Origin: SABI01 sp963676605
GTDB taxonomy: Bacteria > Spirochaetota > Spirochaetia > Sphaerochaetales > Sphaerochaetaceae
Assembly: GCA_963676605.2 (NCBI GenBank)
Contig: CAXXSP010000024.1
Span: 103,652-167,651, forward strand
Reading direction: 5' to 3'
Length of the DNA stretch: 64,000 nt
Numbering within the stretch: the first letter of the stretch is position 1; each line of letters starts with the position of its first letter. The notes beneath the pieces were generated by a model, which did no database searches, was not told the origin of the DNA, and saw only the letters and a program-made list of their open reading frames with translations. Of the stretch, positions 1-9,031 are shown in pieces. Made by a program: the position numbers and the translations under genes.

Positions 1-1
1 G

Positions 2-199
2 ATGGAGGAGATCGATCTCAAGGAAGCAGAAAGCAAAATTCACAAATACGACAAGGAACGCCGGCGGTACCACGATTATTATGCGGCAAATACCTGGGGT
101 AATCCTGAATTCTACGATCTTACACTGAATACTGGAGTCCTCGGAATTCCGAAAGCTGTCGAGGTGATTGCTTCCTATATCTCCATCAGAGAAAGGTAG
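2..199 (+). CDS. Cytidylate kinase-like protein, C-terminal fragment
   Basis: The reading frame enters from the left edge, so only the last 65 residues are visible and the true start lies outside the window. The visible part has a charged helix, then a Tyr-rich stretch (YHDYYAANTWGNPEFYDL) and a terminal segment of the form LNTGVLGIPKAVEVI. This matches the end of the cytidylate kinase-like (AAA_26 type) family found in spirochaetes and Firmicutes, in which the Tyr/Trp/Asp stretch precedes the last strand. The P-loop would be upstream and cannot be checked. The substrate of this family is not firmly known. Family assignment is moderately sure; function is not. Confidence 0.6.
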   Translation: MEEIDLKEAESKIHKYDKERRRYHDYYAANTWGNPEFYDLTLNTGVLGIPKAVEVIASYISIRER

Positions 200-256
200 A
201 ACAGCCAGGGGCTTCTCTCCACCCATTCTTTTCCTCATCTCAGAATCATTCAATGC

Positions 257-285
257 TTGACTTGACTGTTGCTAAATTATACAAT
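257..285 (+). promoter_or_regulatory. Sigma-70 promoter of the arsR-zntA operon
   Basis: TTGACT (257-262), a 17-base spacer and TACAAT (280-285). The -10 box lies inside the inverted repeat at 281-304, so a bound repressor would block RNA polymerase. Confidence 0.65.
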
Positions 286-304
286 TAAGTAATTGTTTAA
301 TTGT
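281..304 (+). promoter_or_regulatory. Probable SmtB/CadC-type operator
   Basis: ACAATTA-AG-TAATTGT (281-296) is a 7-2-7 inverted repeat. It is followed directly by TTAATTGT (297-304), a third half-site that also pairs with ACAATTAA at 281-288. SmtB/ArsR repressors bind AT-rich inverted repeats of this kind, and this one overlaps the -10 box and lies just before the repressor gene. Confidence 0.65.
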
Positions 305-325
305 TTATCTGAAGTGAGGTCTACG

Positions 326-694
326 ATGAGTAATGAAGATACAAAGAAATCGGATGTCTGCAGTGAGTATTCTCTCTCCTGCATGAATCATGAGGAAGAC
401 CTGAAAGATTCTCTCATGGAAGTCTCTGGCCTGTCAGAACTCTTCAGGGCCATGTCGGATGAGACGCGCGTCGGTATCCTGTATATGCTTTCCAGGCAGG
501 AGTTGTGCGTGTGTGATCTCGCCTACCTTCTCGATATCTCCCTTCCTGCGGTTTCACACCACCTGCGGCTGCTGAAGGTGATGCGTCTGGTGAAGGGGAG
601 ACGTGAGGGCAAGCAGGTATTCTATACCCTTGATGATCCCCACGTTCTTTCTCTCATCGAAGTCGCCCGTGAACATTATATCGAATGGAGATGA
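326..694 (+). CDS. ArsR/SmtB-family metal-responsive repressor (CadC/SmtB type)
   Basis: A 122-residue winged-helix repressor. The ATG at 326 is preferred over an in-frame TTG at 293 because it follows a GAAGTGAGG ribosome site and leaves the operator outside the gene. Residues 60-65 (LCVCDL) carry the alpha-3 Cys-x-Cys, and Cys12 and Cys19 could complete a four-thiolate alpha-3N site as in CadC. The last helix shows Asp-Pro-His, ten residues, then His-x-x-Glu, which is the SmtB/CzrA alpha-5 zinc signature. The helix-turn-helix is ISLPAVSHHLRLLK. The gene is 3 bases from the P-type ATPase, so it very likely represses its own operon until Zn, Cd or Pb binds. Having both sites complete suggests a broad sensor. 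Metal choice is inferred. Confidence 0.9.
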   Translation: MSNEDTKKSDVCSEYSLSCMNHEEDLKDSLMEVSGLSELFRAMSDETRVGILYMLSRQELCVCDLAYLLDISLPAVSHHLRLLKVMRLVKGRREGKQVFYTLDDPHVLSLIEVAREHYIEWR

Positions 695-697
695 CCA

Positions 698-2797
698 ATG
701 GTTTCCTATAAGATAGAAGGACTGGATTGTGCACACTGTGCACTGAAGATCGAAACTGCGCTGAGAAAGATAGAGGGGTTTGAAAACGCCTCGATCAATT
801 TCTCAACACAGACCGTACGCATCCCTTCCGGCACGCTATCGGTTGCACAGGATGCCGTCTCGGCAATCGAAGAGGATGCACGTATCGTTGAAAGATCCTC
901 AGAGCTCCAAGGTGAAAAGGACAACTCGAGAGCTCAGCTCGCAAGGATCTGTCTCTCCACCCTTCTGTTCCTGCTGGGCATCATATTCACCGATACACTG
1001 AAAAGAACACCCTTTGCCCTGGGTGAATATGCCGTGTTTCTCTCATCATACCTCATAGTCGGCTATCCGGTACTCCTGCACGCAGGAACCTCGATCCTGA
1101 AAGGACGCCTGTTCGATGAAATGTTTCTTATGAGTATCGCGACGATTGGAGCCGTAGCCATTCATCAGCTCGAAGAAGCGGTGGGTGTCATGCTTTTCTA
1201 TGCTGTTGGGGAATGGGTCCAGAGCAGGGCAGTGCAGAATTCCCGGAGGTCGATTGCTGCGCTCATGTCTCTCAGACCTGATAATGCACGGGTCGTAGCG
1301 AAGGATGGCTATGAACTCGTTGATCCTGACCAGGTTGAGGTCGGCACGCTGATTCAGGTGCGCTCAGGGGAGAGAATACCGCTGGATGGCGTCATTGTCT
1401 CGGGTGAGTCACGAGTGGATACTTCAGCCCTGACTGGAGAGTCTGTACCGCGAATAGCTGGAGAAGGTGATACCGTCCTCAGCGGTTTCGTCGTCGATAA
1501 CGGGACGCTGGAGATCAGAGTGACAAAAAAAGCCGAAGATTCACAGGTCGCGCGCATTCTTTCGCTCGTGGAGGAGGCTGCAGCAAAAAAGGCTCCGACA
1601 GAACGGTTTATCACGAAAGTCGCTGCCGTCTACACACCGCTGATTGTCTCTATTGCTCTGGCAGTAGCCTTCATTCCACCGCTGTTTTTTTCAGGTGATC
1701 TCGCTTCCTGGGTCTACCGGGCTCTTGTGATCCTTGTTATCTCCTGTCCCTGTGCTCTTGTGATCTCCGTTCCTCTCGGTTATTTTGGTGGAATAGGTGC
1801 TGCCTCTAAACGGGGTATTCTCCTGAAAGGTGCGCACTATATCGATCTGCTGAAGAGTCTCAAGACTGTGGTATTCGATAAGACAGGGACTCTTACCAGG
1901 GGAAATTTCAAGGTGGTGAAGATCTATGCGGCGAAAGGGATTGATGAGAAGAGTCTGCTCGGCACTGCCGCAGCAGCAGAAGCTCACTCGCTTCACCCGG
2001 TTGCGGATTCCATACGTGAAGCATACCGGGAAAGGTATCCAGGACATCCGGTACCTGAAGCTCACCGATACCATGAGGAGAAAGGTCTCGGTGTTATCGC
2101 AGAAGCGAGTGAAGGACGAATTCTCGCAGGGAGTGTACGGTTCCTCCGGCAGGAAGGAATTTCTGTCCCCGAAGAACATGTCACAGGGACGGTGGTCGCG
2201 GTTTCCCAGGGAACGACCTATCTGGGGTATGTTGAGATTGCCGATGAGGTAAAACCGGGAGTTCAGGAAGCCGTTCGTGCATTGAAACAGCTGGGAGTGG
2301 AAAAGCTGGTCATGCTGACAGGAGACAGGGAGGAGACTGCGGCTTCTGTTGCCGCCCAGGTCGGAATCGATTCCTGGTATGCTTCACTGCTGCCTCACGA
2401 GAAAGTGGAGCGGTTGAAGGAACTGAAAGATACCATGAAAAAGGGAACGACTCTCGCCTTCGTCGGTGACGGGATGAACGATGCTCCCGTTCTGATGATG
2501 AGTGATATCGGGATCAGCATGGGTGCTCTCGGATCGGATGCGGCAATAGAGGCGGCAGACATCGTCCTGATGGACGATAGGATGGAAGGCCTCGCCGAGG
2601 CTGTTGGTCTTGCCCGGCGTACCCGTCTGATCGTGCTTCAGAATATTATCTTTGCACTCGCTGTTAAGGGGATATTCCTTGCCTTCGGCGCCTTCGGTCT
2701 TGCCACTATGTGGGAGGCTGTCATTGCGGATGTGGGAGTCGCTCTTCTTGCTGTTCTCAATGCGGCACGTATTCTCCGTCCCGTCCGCTCAGCATAA
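698..2797 (+). CDS. zntA: Zn/Cd/Pb-exporting P1B-type ATPase
   Basis: A 699-residue inner-membrane heavy-metal pump. It has one N-terminal HMA domain with a Cys-Ala-His-Cys metal loop (residues 10-13) in place of the usual Cys-x-x-Cys. It then has the transmembrane CPC motif (SCPCALVIS), the phosphorylation site DKTGTLT, the nucleotide-domain HP motif (SLHPVAD) and the hinge GDGMNDAP. The last membrane helices carry the Lys (VKGIF) and Asp (IADVG) typical of the Zn/Cd/Pb subgroup rather than the Cu subgroup. It follows the ArsR-type repressor by 3 bases and should be induced with it by excess metal. Export of divalent soft metals is well supported by family; the exact preference is not. Confidence 0.93.
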   Translation: MVSYKIEGLDCAHCALKIETALRKIEGFENASINFSTQTVRIPSGTLSVAQDAVSAIEEDARIVERSSELQGEKDNSRAQLARICLSTLLFLLGIIFTDTLKRTPFALGEYAVFLSSYLIVGYPVLLHAGTSILKGRLFDEMFLMSIATIGAVAIHQLEEAVGVMLFYAVGEWVQSRAVQNSRRSIAALMSLRPDNARVVAKDGYELVDPDQVEVGTLIQVRSGERIPLDGVIVSGESRVDTSALTGESVPRIAGEGDTVLSGFVVDNGTLEIRVTKKAEDSQVARILSLVEEAAAKKAPTERFITKVAAVYTPLIVSIALAVAFIPPLFFSGDLASWVYRALVILVISCPCALVISVPLGYFGGIGAASKRGILLKGAHYIDLLKSLKTVVFDKTGTLTRGNFKVVKIYAAKGIDEKSLLGTAAAAEAHSLHPVADSIREAYRERYPGHPVPEAHRYHEEKGLGVIAEASEGRILAGSVRFLRQEGISVPEEHVTGTVVAVSQGTTYLGYVEIADEVKPGVQEAVRALKQLGVEKLVMLTGDREETAASVAAQVGIDSWYASLLPHEKVERLKELKDTMKKGTTLAFVGDGMNDAPVLMMSDIGISMGALGSDAAIEAADIVLMDDRMEGLAEAVGLARRTRLIVLQNIIFALAVKGIFLAFGAFGLATMWEAVIADVGVALLAVLNAARILRPVRSA

Positions 2798-2798
2798 A

Positions 2799-2825
2799 AT
2801 GGACTTCCCGGGAAAGGAAGTCCAT
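2799..2825 (-). terminator. Terminator between zntA and ackA
   Basis: ATGGACTTCC and GGAAGTCCAT form a 10-bp stem with a 7-base loop. Read on the minus strand the stem is followed by TTTT, so it fits termination of ackA. It may also slow transcripts coming from zntA. Confidence 0.7.
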
Positions 2826-2844
2826 CGTATCAGATTCGGTCTTT

Positions 2845-4185
2845 TCAGTTCTTCGGAGGATACACAAGAACCTTCTCGAGTTCAGGTCTTTTCTTCAGGT
2901 CATTTGCGAGTCCTGCAGCTCTAGCCTTATTGGAGTAATCAGCATGCTGGAATGAATAGACGAAGTTGGTGTGTACATCATAGGTGCCTTCCATCAGGGC
3001 ATAGGCATCTTCGGTCATGACAAGCTCCTCGTCAGTAGGAATAATAAAGATACGGGTTGGAGTGCCCTCCTTGCTGATATCGCATTCACCGTTTCTGCAG
3101 GTTGCGATTCTGTTCTTCTCTTCATCAAGGTGTACTCCGAGAATCTCTAGATCCTTCAATGCTCCGATTCTGATATGGGGAGCCATCTCGCCGACACCGG
3201 CGGTAAAGACAACCGCATCAACTCTGCCGAGTTCCGCAGCATAGGCTCCGATATACTTCTTCAGTCTCTGTGTTTCCATATCGATTGCGAGCTGGGCTTT
3301 CTCATTTCCGTCAGCTGCGGCATCACGGACATCACGTCTGTCGCTCATTCCGCAGATACCTACGAGACCGCTCTTCTTATTGAGGGCTGAGTCAACTTCC
3401 TTCGCGTTCATGCCTGTTCTGTTGGAGATGAAGGGAACTATAGCGGGGTCGATGTCACCGCTTCGGGTTCCCATGACAAGTCCTTCAAGGGGAGTCAGTC
3501 CCATCGAGGTGTCAATAGCTTCACCGTTTTTCACTGCGCAGATACTTGCACCGTTCCCGATATGGCAGATGATAAGGTTCGTCTCTTTCGGGTCCTTACC
3601 GAGAAGCACCGCAGCTCTTTTCGCTGTGTAGACATAACTTGTTCCGTGGAAGCCGTACCGTCTCACGTTGTACTGTGAGTACCACTCGTAAGGAACGGCA
3701 TACATGAATGATTTCGCTGGCATGCTCTGGTGCCATGCTGTATCCATGACGATTGCGTGGGGGATGTTCGGCATGACGTGACGAGCCGCCTCTACACCCA
3801 TGATGTTTGCGGGCTCATGAAGAGGAGCGAGAGGGATGAGCTTCTTCACTTCTTCAAGGACTTCATCGGTGATGAGTACGCTCTGCTTGAACTTCTCGCC
3901 GCCGTGAACCATTCTGTGCCCGACAGCACCGATTTCGCTCATGTCGGCAATGACACCGTGTTTTTCATCAAGAAGCATGTCGATGATCAGCTGAATCGCT
4001 TCTTCATGTGTAGGACACTGCACCTTGGCATTGTACTCGTCTGCACCGGTTTTCTTGTGTTCGATGGTCGAGTACTCAAGCCCGATCCGTTCTACTACTC
4101 CGACTGCGAGTACAGCCTTCTGTGTCCAGTCATACACCTGATATTTTGCGGAAGAACTCCCGCAATTCAGCGTGAGAATGTTCAT
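2845..4185 (-). CDS. ackA: Acetate kinase
   Basis: Interconverts acetyl phosphate + ADP and acetate + ATP, the ATP-yielding last step of acetate fermentation. The protein has 446 residues. The N-terminal phosphate motif NCGSSSAKYQ, the mid-protein GFHGTSY motif and the ICHIGNGAS nucleotide loop mark it as ASKHA-fold acetate kinase. It is about 45 residues longer than the usual 400; the extra part is at the C terminus after the last conserved helix (from about EGTYDVHTN on), a layout I recall from other spirochaetes. The start has a strong AGGAGG site. No phosphotransacetylase gene is adjacent. It is divergent from the next gene and single. Confidence 0.95.
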   Translation of the reverse strand: MNILTLNCGSSSAKYQVYDWTQKAVLAVGVVERIGLEYSTIEHKKTGADEYNAKVQCPTHEEAIQLIIDMLLDEKHGVIADMSEIGAVGHRMVHGGEKFKQSVLITDEVLEEVKKLIPLAPLHEPANIMGVEAARHVMPNIPHAIVMDTAWHQSMPAKSFMYAVPYEWYSQYNVRRYGFHGTSYVYTAKRAAVLLGKDPKETNLIICHIGNGASICAVKNGEAIDTSMGLTPLEGLVMGTRSGDIDPAIVPFISNRTGMNAKEVDSALNKKSGLVGICGMSDRRDVRDAAADGNEKAQLAIDMETQRLKKYIGAYAAELGRVDAVVFTAGVGEMAPHIRIGALKDLEILGVHLDEEKNRIATCRNGECDISKEGTPTRIFIIPTDEELVMTEDAYALMEGTYDVHTNFVYSFQHADYSNKARAAGLANDLKKRPELEKVLVYPPKN

Positions 4186-4298
4186 GATTGCCTCCTGATT
4201 AGGTTCATCTAAATTTATTTGACGACCAATTTTTACATGTACCGATTAAAAAATCAATGTATACGAAGCAGAGACTCGCAGATTTCGGTAACGTTTTT

Positions 4299-5507
4299 AT
4301 GAAGACTTTTCTTATAATCTTACTTATATGTATGATTGAGGCTGTATCTGCATCTGATACATCTTTTCAGCTCTCTTCATCCTTCACCTCATCCGAGCTG
4401 AAGGGCTCTCTCCGCGGCTCTTCATCTGCCGAGTGCGATATAGATTACTCATGGATTGTCAACCTTTCTCATGCAGACCTCTCCGCCAAAATCTCGCTGG
4501 TTTCTCCTTTTCTGCTCCTTGGAGATCTTTCCCGGGATATCAGGATGAAGGTGATGAACGGGTCATACCTGAAAAGCAGAGGGCTGCAGGCACCGACAGA
4601 GAAACTGCGTATCACTGAGGGAGACTGGAGGGATATCTCTGCCGCACTCCCGTTCGGCCGTTCGTCCTATCTGCTTCTTCATTCCTTCAGAGAGGAGAGA
4701 GAACATGAAGTTTCTTTTTCTTTCCTCTCGCCTTCGCTGGGTCTCTCCCTCCGGCGTACACTCGTGTCAGAGAGGAAGGAGGGCTTTATCACCGATTACA
4801 CCCGTCTGTCGGGAGTGTTCTCCATTGACGGATACCTGCTCGCCGGATACAGGGGAGATACACTTTCCGTAGATTCCTATCTCGGTCTGAGAGACGGGGA
4901 TGTCGCAGCAAGAAGTGTAGTGAAGTATTTTCCGAATGAGTTGCAGGAACTCCTCTTCGAGTCTTCCGTATTTCCCCGCAAAAGGTACCGCTGGACAGCA
5001 GGGGAGGAGAGTGTTACATCACGAGAGAAATCTCGCCGGAGTATCACGTACACCATCTCGCGTGGGAGATTCACGAGTATCCTCTCCTGGTCCCGCCACA
5101 TCTTCTCTTCTCTTCCGTTCGCACTGTACAGGGGGGAAGTTCGACAGATAATAGACTGGAACCTTTCAGTGGAGCCTTTCAGTATCTCCTACAGAAGAGA
5201 GACCTCCCTGGAGGAGAAAGGAGAGAGGGTCTTCGAAGACAAGTGGTCCCTTCGTATCTCAGGGGAAAAAGGTGATGTTTCCTGGAAGACCACCTGTACA
5301 CTCTCTCATAGTACAGGCGGGTACTCCTCACTCTTTAAACTCATTCTCACTGCACGCGGAGTGAAAACAGGAGTACAGGTTGTTTGGAAGGAGTCTGTTC
5401 AGGTATCACTCGATTGTACAATCGCCCTGAAAGGAGAGATGTGGAATGGGAAGATGAAGCTGAATGACGAAGGTTTCAAGGAACTATCAGTCACCATCGA
5501 CCGATGA
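4299..5507 (+). CDS. Exported protein of unknown function
   Basis: Not recognised. From the ATG at 4299 the product (402 residues) begins with a clear signal peptide (Lys, then a hydrophobic run ending VSA-SD). A longer frame starts at 4257 but would bury that signal. The mature part is rich in Ser, Arg, Tyr and alternating hydrophobic/polar segments such as RGKFTSILSW-like strands, which suggests beta structure and an outer-membrane or periplasmic place. The gene end overlaps the convergent murB by 17 bases. No enzyme motif or repeat was seen. The exported location is reasonably sure; function is unknown. Confidence 0.6.
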   Translation: MKTFLIILLICMIEAVSASDTSFQLSSSFTSSELKGSLRGSSSAECDIDYSWIVNLSHADLSAKISLVSPFLLLGDLSRDIRMKVMNGSYLKSRGLQAPTEKLRITEGDWRDISAALPFGRSSYLLLHSFREEREHEVSFSFLSPSLGLSLRRTLVSERKEGFITDYTRLSGVFSIDGYLLAGYRGDTLSVDSYLGLRDGDVAARSVVKYFPNELQELLFESSVFPRKRYRWTAGEESVTSREKSRRSITYTISRGRFTSILSWSRHIFSSLPFALYRGEVRQIIDWNLSVEPFSISYRRETSLEEKGERVFEDKWSLRISGEKGDVSWKTTCTLSHSTGGYSSLFKLILTARGVKTGVQVVWKESVQVSLDCTIALKGEMWNGKMKLNDEGFKELSVTIDR

Positions 5508-6405
5508 GAATGACTTCACGTTCGAGCTCAATGCCGTAGGTCTCGAAAACCTTCTCCTTCACCTGCTCGCTGAGGCGGAAGATATCCTCGCTTTTTGTGT
5601 CGCGGGCGACATTCACGATATAATTCGCATGCGAGTTGCTGATCATCGCACCGCCGAGACGGACATTCTTCATCCCGAGCCTGTCGATCAGTTTTCCCGC
5701 CGTCTTCCCTTCAGGGTTTTTGAACATACATCCTGCGCTCGGCAGGTCATACTGGCCCTGCTGAAGTCTCTGTGTTCTGCTCTTCTCCTTGAGCTGTCTT
5801 GCCTCACTTGTATTTCTGTGCGGCGAGAGCCGCAATGCTATCTCATAGATGATGTAGGGTTTCCCCTTGAAGAAACTGGAGCGGTAGGTGTTCTCTCGTG
5901 TCTGGGGGTAGTAACGGAACATGTTCCCCTCGTAATCGAGGTAGTCCACCCACTCAAGGACCTCCGCGATCGAGAAGTCTCTCAAGCCCGCATTGCCCCT
6001 GACGGCACCTCCGAGAGTTCCGGGAATACCTCCGAAGGATTCGAGTCCGCTCAGATTATGTTCTATTGTCGCATTGATAAGACGGTCGAGAGACACTCCG
6101 CACTGGGAGACACTCAGAAGACCCCTTACATGCGAGGACGCGAGTCTGTTTGTCAGGATGACAAGGCCCTCAACTCCCCTGTCACTGATAAGGACATTCG
6201 ATCCGCCTCCGAGAACCGTGACAGGAACGGATTTCTCCTTCGCCCACCTGAGTGCCGCGCGCAGTTCCTCAAGATTTCTCGGTCTGACGAGGAAATCTGC
6301 CGAACCGCCGGTGCGGTAGGTGCACAGCTGTTTCAGCGGTGCATCGGCTTCGATGATCTCCTCTATATTGATTTTTTCATTTTCATCCCGTATTGTTGTA
6401 CTCAC
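5491..6405 (-). CDS. murB: UDP-N-acetylenolpyruvoylglucosamine reductase
   Basis: Reduces UDP-GlcNAc-enolpyruvate to UDP-MurNAc with NADPH and FAD, the second committed step of peptidoglycan synthesis in the cytoplasm. The 304-residue protein has the FAD loop LGGGSNVLI, the GIPGTLGGAV motif, the catalytic Arg region (YRSSFF), the proton-donor motif SAGCMFKNP with Cys in place of Ser, and the C-terminal catalytic Glu region (LEREVIL). Cys at the donor position occurs in other MurB branches. The start is a GTG preceded by no Shine-Dalgarno; a good promoter ends 6 bases before it, so the mRNA is probably leaderless. Confidence 0.95.
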   Translation of the reverse strand: MSTTIRDENEKINIEEIIEADAPLKQLCTYRTGGSADFLVRPRNLEELRAALRWAKEKSVPVTVLGGGSNVLISDRGVEGLVILTNRLASSHVRGLLSVSQCGVSLDRLINATIEHNLSGLESFGGIPGTLGGAVRGNAGLRDFSIAEVLEWVDYLDYEGNMFRYYPQTRENTYRSSFFKGKPYIIYEIALRLSPHRNTSEARQLKEKSRTQRLQQGQYDLPSAGCMFKNPEGKTAGKLIDRLGMKNVRLGGAMISNSHANYIVNVARDTKSEDIFRLSEQVKEKVFETYGIELEREVILIGRW

Positions 6406-6411
6406 ACGGGT

Positions 6412-6440
6412 ATACTATCCCATTTTTTCAAGCCGTTCAA
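6412..6440 (-). promoter_or_regulatory. murB promoter, leaderless type
   Basis: On the minus strand: TTGAAC (6435-6440), a 17-base spacer, TAGTAT (6412-6417), six bases, then the GTG start at 6405. Transcription would begin at or next to the start codon. Confidence 0.6.
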
Positions 6441-6479
6441 TGATGTGTGCTGGATTCAATGCTGAGAGAAGGAAAATTC

Positions 6480-7892
6480 ATGGAAGTAGCAATATATAAT
6501 ACAATGAGCAGAAGTATCGAACCCTTTGTTCCTCTGAAGAACGGAAAGGTCGGTATGTACTGCTGCGGACCCACTGTCTATAACTATGCCCACATCGGGA
6601 ATCTGAGAACTTATATCTTTGAAGACCTTCTCCACAGGATACTTACCTACCGCGGATACAATCTTACTCACGTCATGAACATTACCGATGTCGGTCATCT
6701 CAGTGATGACGGAGATGAGGGTGAGGATAAGATGGAGCGCCGTTCCCGTGAATCGGGGATGAGTGTATATGATATCGCAGCGATGTATACGAAAAGTTTC
6801 TTCGCGGATACCGGTTCGCTGAATATCATAACTCCTGATGTTACCTGCCGGGCGACTGATCATATCGGTGAGATGATTGCTCTCATTCAGCGTCTTGAGG
6901 AGAGAGGCCATACCTATATCAGCGGGGGTAATGTCTATTTCAGCATCGATACATTCCCCTCCTACGGCCGTCTTGCCCGCCTGAAACTGGATCAGCTCAG
7001 CAGCGGAGCAAGAATCGAGGTTGATGAGAACAAGAGGAACCCGAAGGATTTCGTCCTCTGGTTCACAAAAGGGAAATTCGAGAATCAGAGTATGAAATGG
7101 GACAGCCCCTGGGGTGTCGGATATCCCGGCTGGCACCTGGAATGCTCTGCAATGAGCATGAAATACCTTGGGGAATCGTTCGATATTCACTGTGGCGGAA
7201 TAGACCATGTCAGTGTTCACCATACCAATGAGATTGCCCAGAGCGAAGCCGCTACCGGTAAAGAGTGGGTGAAATACTGGGTTCATGGTGAGTTCCTCAT
7301 CGATGAGACGGGGAAGATGTCGAAGTCGAAAGGAGACTTCCTTACCCTCAGTCTCCTCAAGGAGAAGGGCTACAGCCCTCTCGATTACCGGTATTTCTGC
7401 CTTGGTGGACATTACCGCTCCCAGCTGATCTTCTCCTGGCAGGCTCTCGATGCGGCGAAGGGCGGAAGGACGAACCTAATGAAACATATCCGCAGTATCA
7501 GAGAGGAAGCTGATGGAATAAAGGCTGATATATCAAGCGAGGCGGGGAAGGCCGTACTGGCAGAATTCGAAGGTCATATTGCCGTTGATCTCCATATTCC
7601 CCAGGCCCTCGCCGTTCTGTGGACTCTGGTGAAAAGTAAAGATATCAGTGCCGCAGAGAAGCTCTCCCTTATAGAGACCATGGATTCCATCTTCGCTCTT
7701 GATCTCCTCGCGGAGGAAGAAACGGAGAGTGAAGAGATCCCCGGAGAAATTCTGGAACTTGCACAGAAAAGGAGCGAAGCGAAGAAGGTGCGAGACTTCG
7801 CACTGGCTGATGCCCTGCGCGATGAGATACGGGATCTGGGTTTCACTGTCAAGGATACGAAAGACGGCGTAGAAATCATCAGAAATATGTAA
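6480..7892 (+). CDS. cysS: Cysteinyl-tRNA synthetase
   Basis: Charges tRNA-Cys with cysteine in the cytoplasm. The frame could start at a GTG at 6447, but the ATG at 6480 has a GAAGGA ribosome site 8 bases upstream and fits the family N terminus, giving 470 residues. The class I HIGH element is HIGN (near residue 38), preceded by the zinc-ligand motif CCGPTVY; further zinc ligands lie in HLECSAMS and the KMSKS loop is GKMSKSKGD near residue 280. Length is normal. It is followed after 28 bases by the ECF sigma factor gene, but a functional tie is not evident. Confidence 0.96.
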   Translation: MEVAIYNTMSRSIEPFVPLKNGKVGMYCCGPTVYNYAHIGNLRTYIFEDLLHRILTYRGYNLTHVMNITDVGHLSDDGDEGEDKMERRSRESGMSVYDIAAMYTKSFFADTGSLNIITPDVTCRATDHIGEMIALIQRLEERGHTYISGGNVYFSIDTFPSYGRLARLKLDQLSSGARIEVDENKRNPKDFVLWFTKGKFENQSMKWDSPWGVGYPGWHLECSAMSMKYLGESFDIHCGGIDHVSVHHTNEIAQSEAATGKEWVKYWVHGEFLIDETGKMSKSKGDFLTLSLLKEKGYSPLDYRYFCLGGHYRSQLIFSWQALDAAKGGRTNLMKHIRSIREEADGIKADISSEAGKAVLAEFEGHIAVDLHIPQALAVLWTLVKSKDISAAEKLSLIETMDSIFALDLLAEEETESEEIPGEILELAQKRSEAKKVRDFALADALRDEIRDLGFTVKDTKDGVEIIRNM

Positions 7893-7920
7893 CCGATGAA
7901 ATAGGTGAGTTGTTAAACAT

Positions 7921-8451
7921 ATGGAAATAAAAAGTAGCGAGAATGCATCATTTCAGAGAGTGTACGAAGAAGTGTTTCCGGTTCTGATGCGAGTTGCATA
8001 CCATGTAACTTACAACATGGATGTTTCTGAAGATATCGTGCAGGAGGCGTTCATTCGGTTTTACGAGAAGAATATCGGTTTCAAATCACTGGATGAAGCT
8101 AAATACTGGTTGATCCGCGTGACTAAAAATCTGGCGATCAACGTGGTAAAGAGGAAGTCGAGGGAGAAGGCTATGGTCGATAAGATCAAGAAGATACCCA
8201 AGACCCCAGTGCAGAACGGTGAAGATATTCTTCTCGACTCTGAAACGAAAGAAATGGTGAGGCTGGCTGTTGAGAAGCTGCCTGAGAAGCTTAAATCGGT
8301 ATTAATACTAAAGGAGTACGCCGATTTGAACTATAAGCAGATCGGACTGATTCTCAAGATTTCCGAAAGCAATGTAAAGGTCAGAATACATCGGGCCCGT
8401 AAGATGATGGGATCGATGATAGACCGGGGAGAAGTACATGTGTCTAGATGA
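7921..8451 (+). CDS. ECF-family RNA polymerase sigma factor
   Basis: A 176-residue sigma-70 family factor with only regions 2 and 4. Region 2 spans roughly residues 15-80 (SEDIVQEAFIRFYEKN is the core-binding helix 2.2; KYWLIRVTKNLAINVVKRKS covers 2.3-2.4). Region 4 is at about 115-170, with the helix-turn-helix NYKQIGLILKISESNVKVRI. The linker is short and charged. Its stop codon lies inside the next gene, a membrane anti-sigma factor, so the two are translationally coupled and form a sigma/anti-sigma switch. The signal and target promoters are not visible here. A weak AGGTGA site precedes the start. Confidence 0.92.
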   Translation: MEIKSSENASFQRVYEEVFPVLMRVAYHVTYNMDVSEDIVQEAFIRFYEKNIGFKSLDEAKYWLIRVTKNLAINVVKRKSREKAMVDKIKKIPKTPVQNGEDILLDSETKEMVRLAVEKLPEKLKSVLILKEYADLNYKQIGLILKISESNVKVRIHRARKMMGSMIDRGEVHVSR

Positions 8452-8992
8452 TCAGATTTTAAATACGTATCTTGATGGCGAGCTTGTAGAACCTTGGAAG
8501 ACTCAGGTTATTGAGCATCTCAAGTACTGCAGCGCCTGCAGCAGCAGGTATGAACAGCTCAAAGCGGTACACTCGATGGTCAGCTCTTCCCGCCTGACCG
8601 ATGATCAGGTGGATCAGTCGAAAGATAAGATCTACACCTACCTCGAGAACAGATACCTGAAAAAGGAAAAGAAGATAAAGTTTTTACACCGTGACTTTCG
8701 GGTGAAATCTTCAGCTGTGATCGGAGTAGCTGCGGCCTTCGTCCTGATGTTCGTCGGTGCGCTCACTCTCAATTCTCCGACCCTTGCCGAAGAGAACCTT
8801 ATCATCCCGCAGGTCGTCGATGCACAGGACGAGGGAATGATGCAGGTGCGTGCGACCGAGAACCTTGCTGCAAGCCAGGTCCTGTCAAATCTTTCCCTTG
8901 AAGAGATCCTTTCCTATCTCGATTCAAAAGGATATGAAGTTGATCTCAAACTCAAATCAGTCACAGTGCTTGGAGACAATGCGGACAAATAA
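8438..8992 (+). CDS. Membrane anti-sigma factor with zinc-binding ZAS domain
   Basis: A 184-residue protein. The N-terminal 60 residues form a cytoplasmic anti-sigma domain with the ZAS signature His-x-x-x-Cys-x-x-Cys (HLKYCSAC). One membrane span follows at about residues 93-110 (AVIGVAAAFVLMFVGAL), then an outside domain of about 70 residues with no recognised motif. It overlaps the sigma gene by 14 bases, so it should bind and hold that ECF factor at the membrane. The zinc motif suggests a redox or zinc-sensitive lock, but many ZAS proteins are not redox sensors. Confidence 0.85.
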   Translation: MCLDDQILNTYLDGELVEPWKTQVIEHLKYCSACSSRYEQLKAVHSMVSSSRLTDDQVDQSKDKIYTYLENRYLKKEKKIKFLHRDFRVKSSAVIGVAAAFVLMFVGALTLNSPTLAEENLIIPQVVDAQDEGMMQVRATENLAASQVLSNLSLEEILSYLDSKGYEVDLKLKSVTVLGDNADK

Positions 8993-9031
8993 CCGGAAGC
9001 TCCTCATCCGGTTATCCGAACCGCTTACTTG

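Noticed and set aside
5464..6465. Open frame of 333 codons on the plus strand across murB
   Set aside because: It lies fully antisense to a clear murB, has no family features, and is explained by codon use.
6456..7412. Open frame of 318 codons on the minus strand across cysS
   Set aside because: Antisense to a complete cysS with all catalytic motifs; no own ribosome site or recognisable protein.
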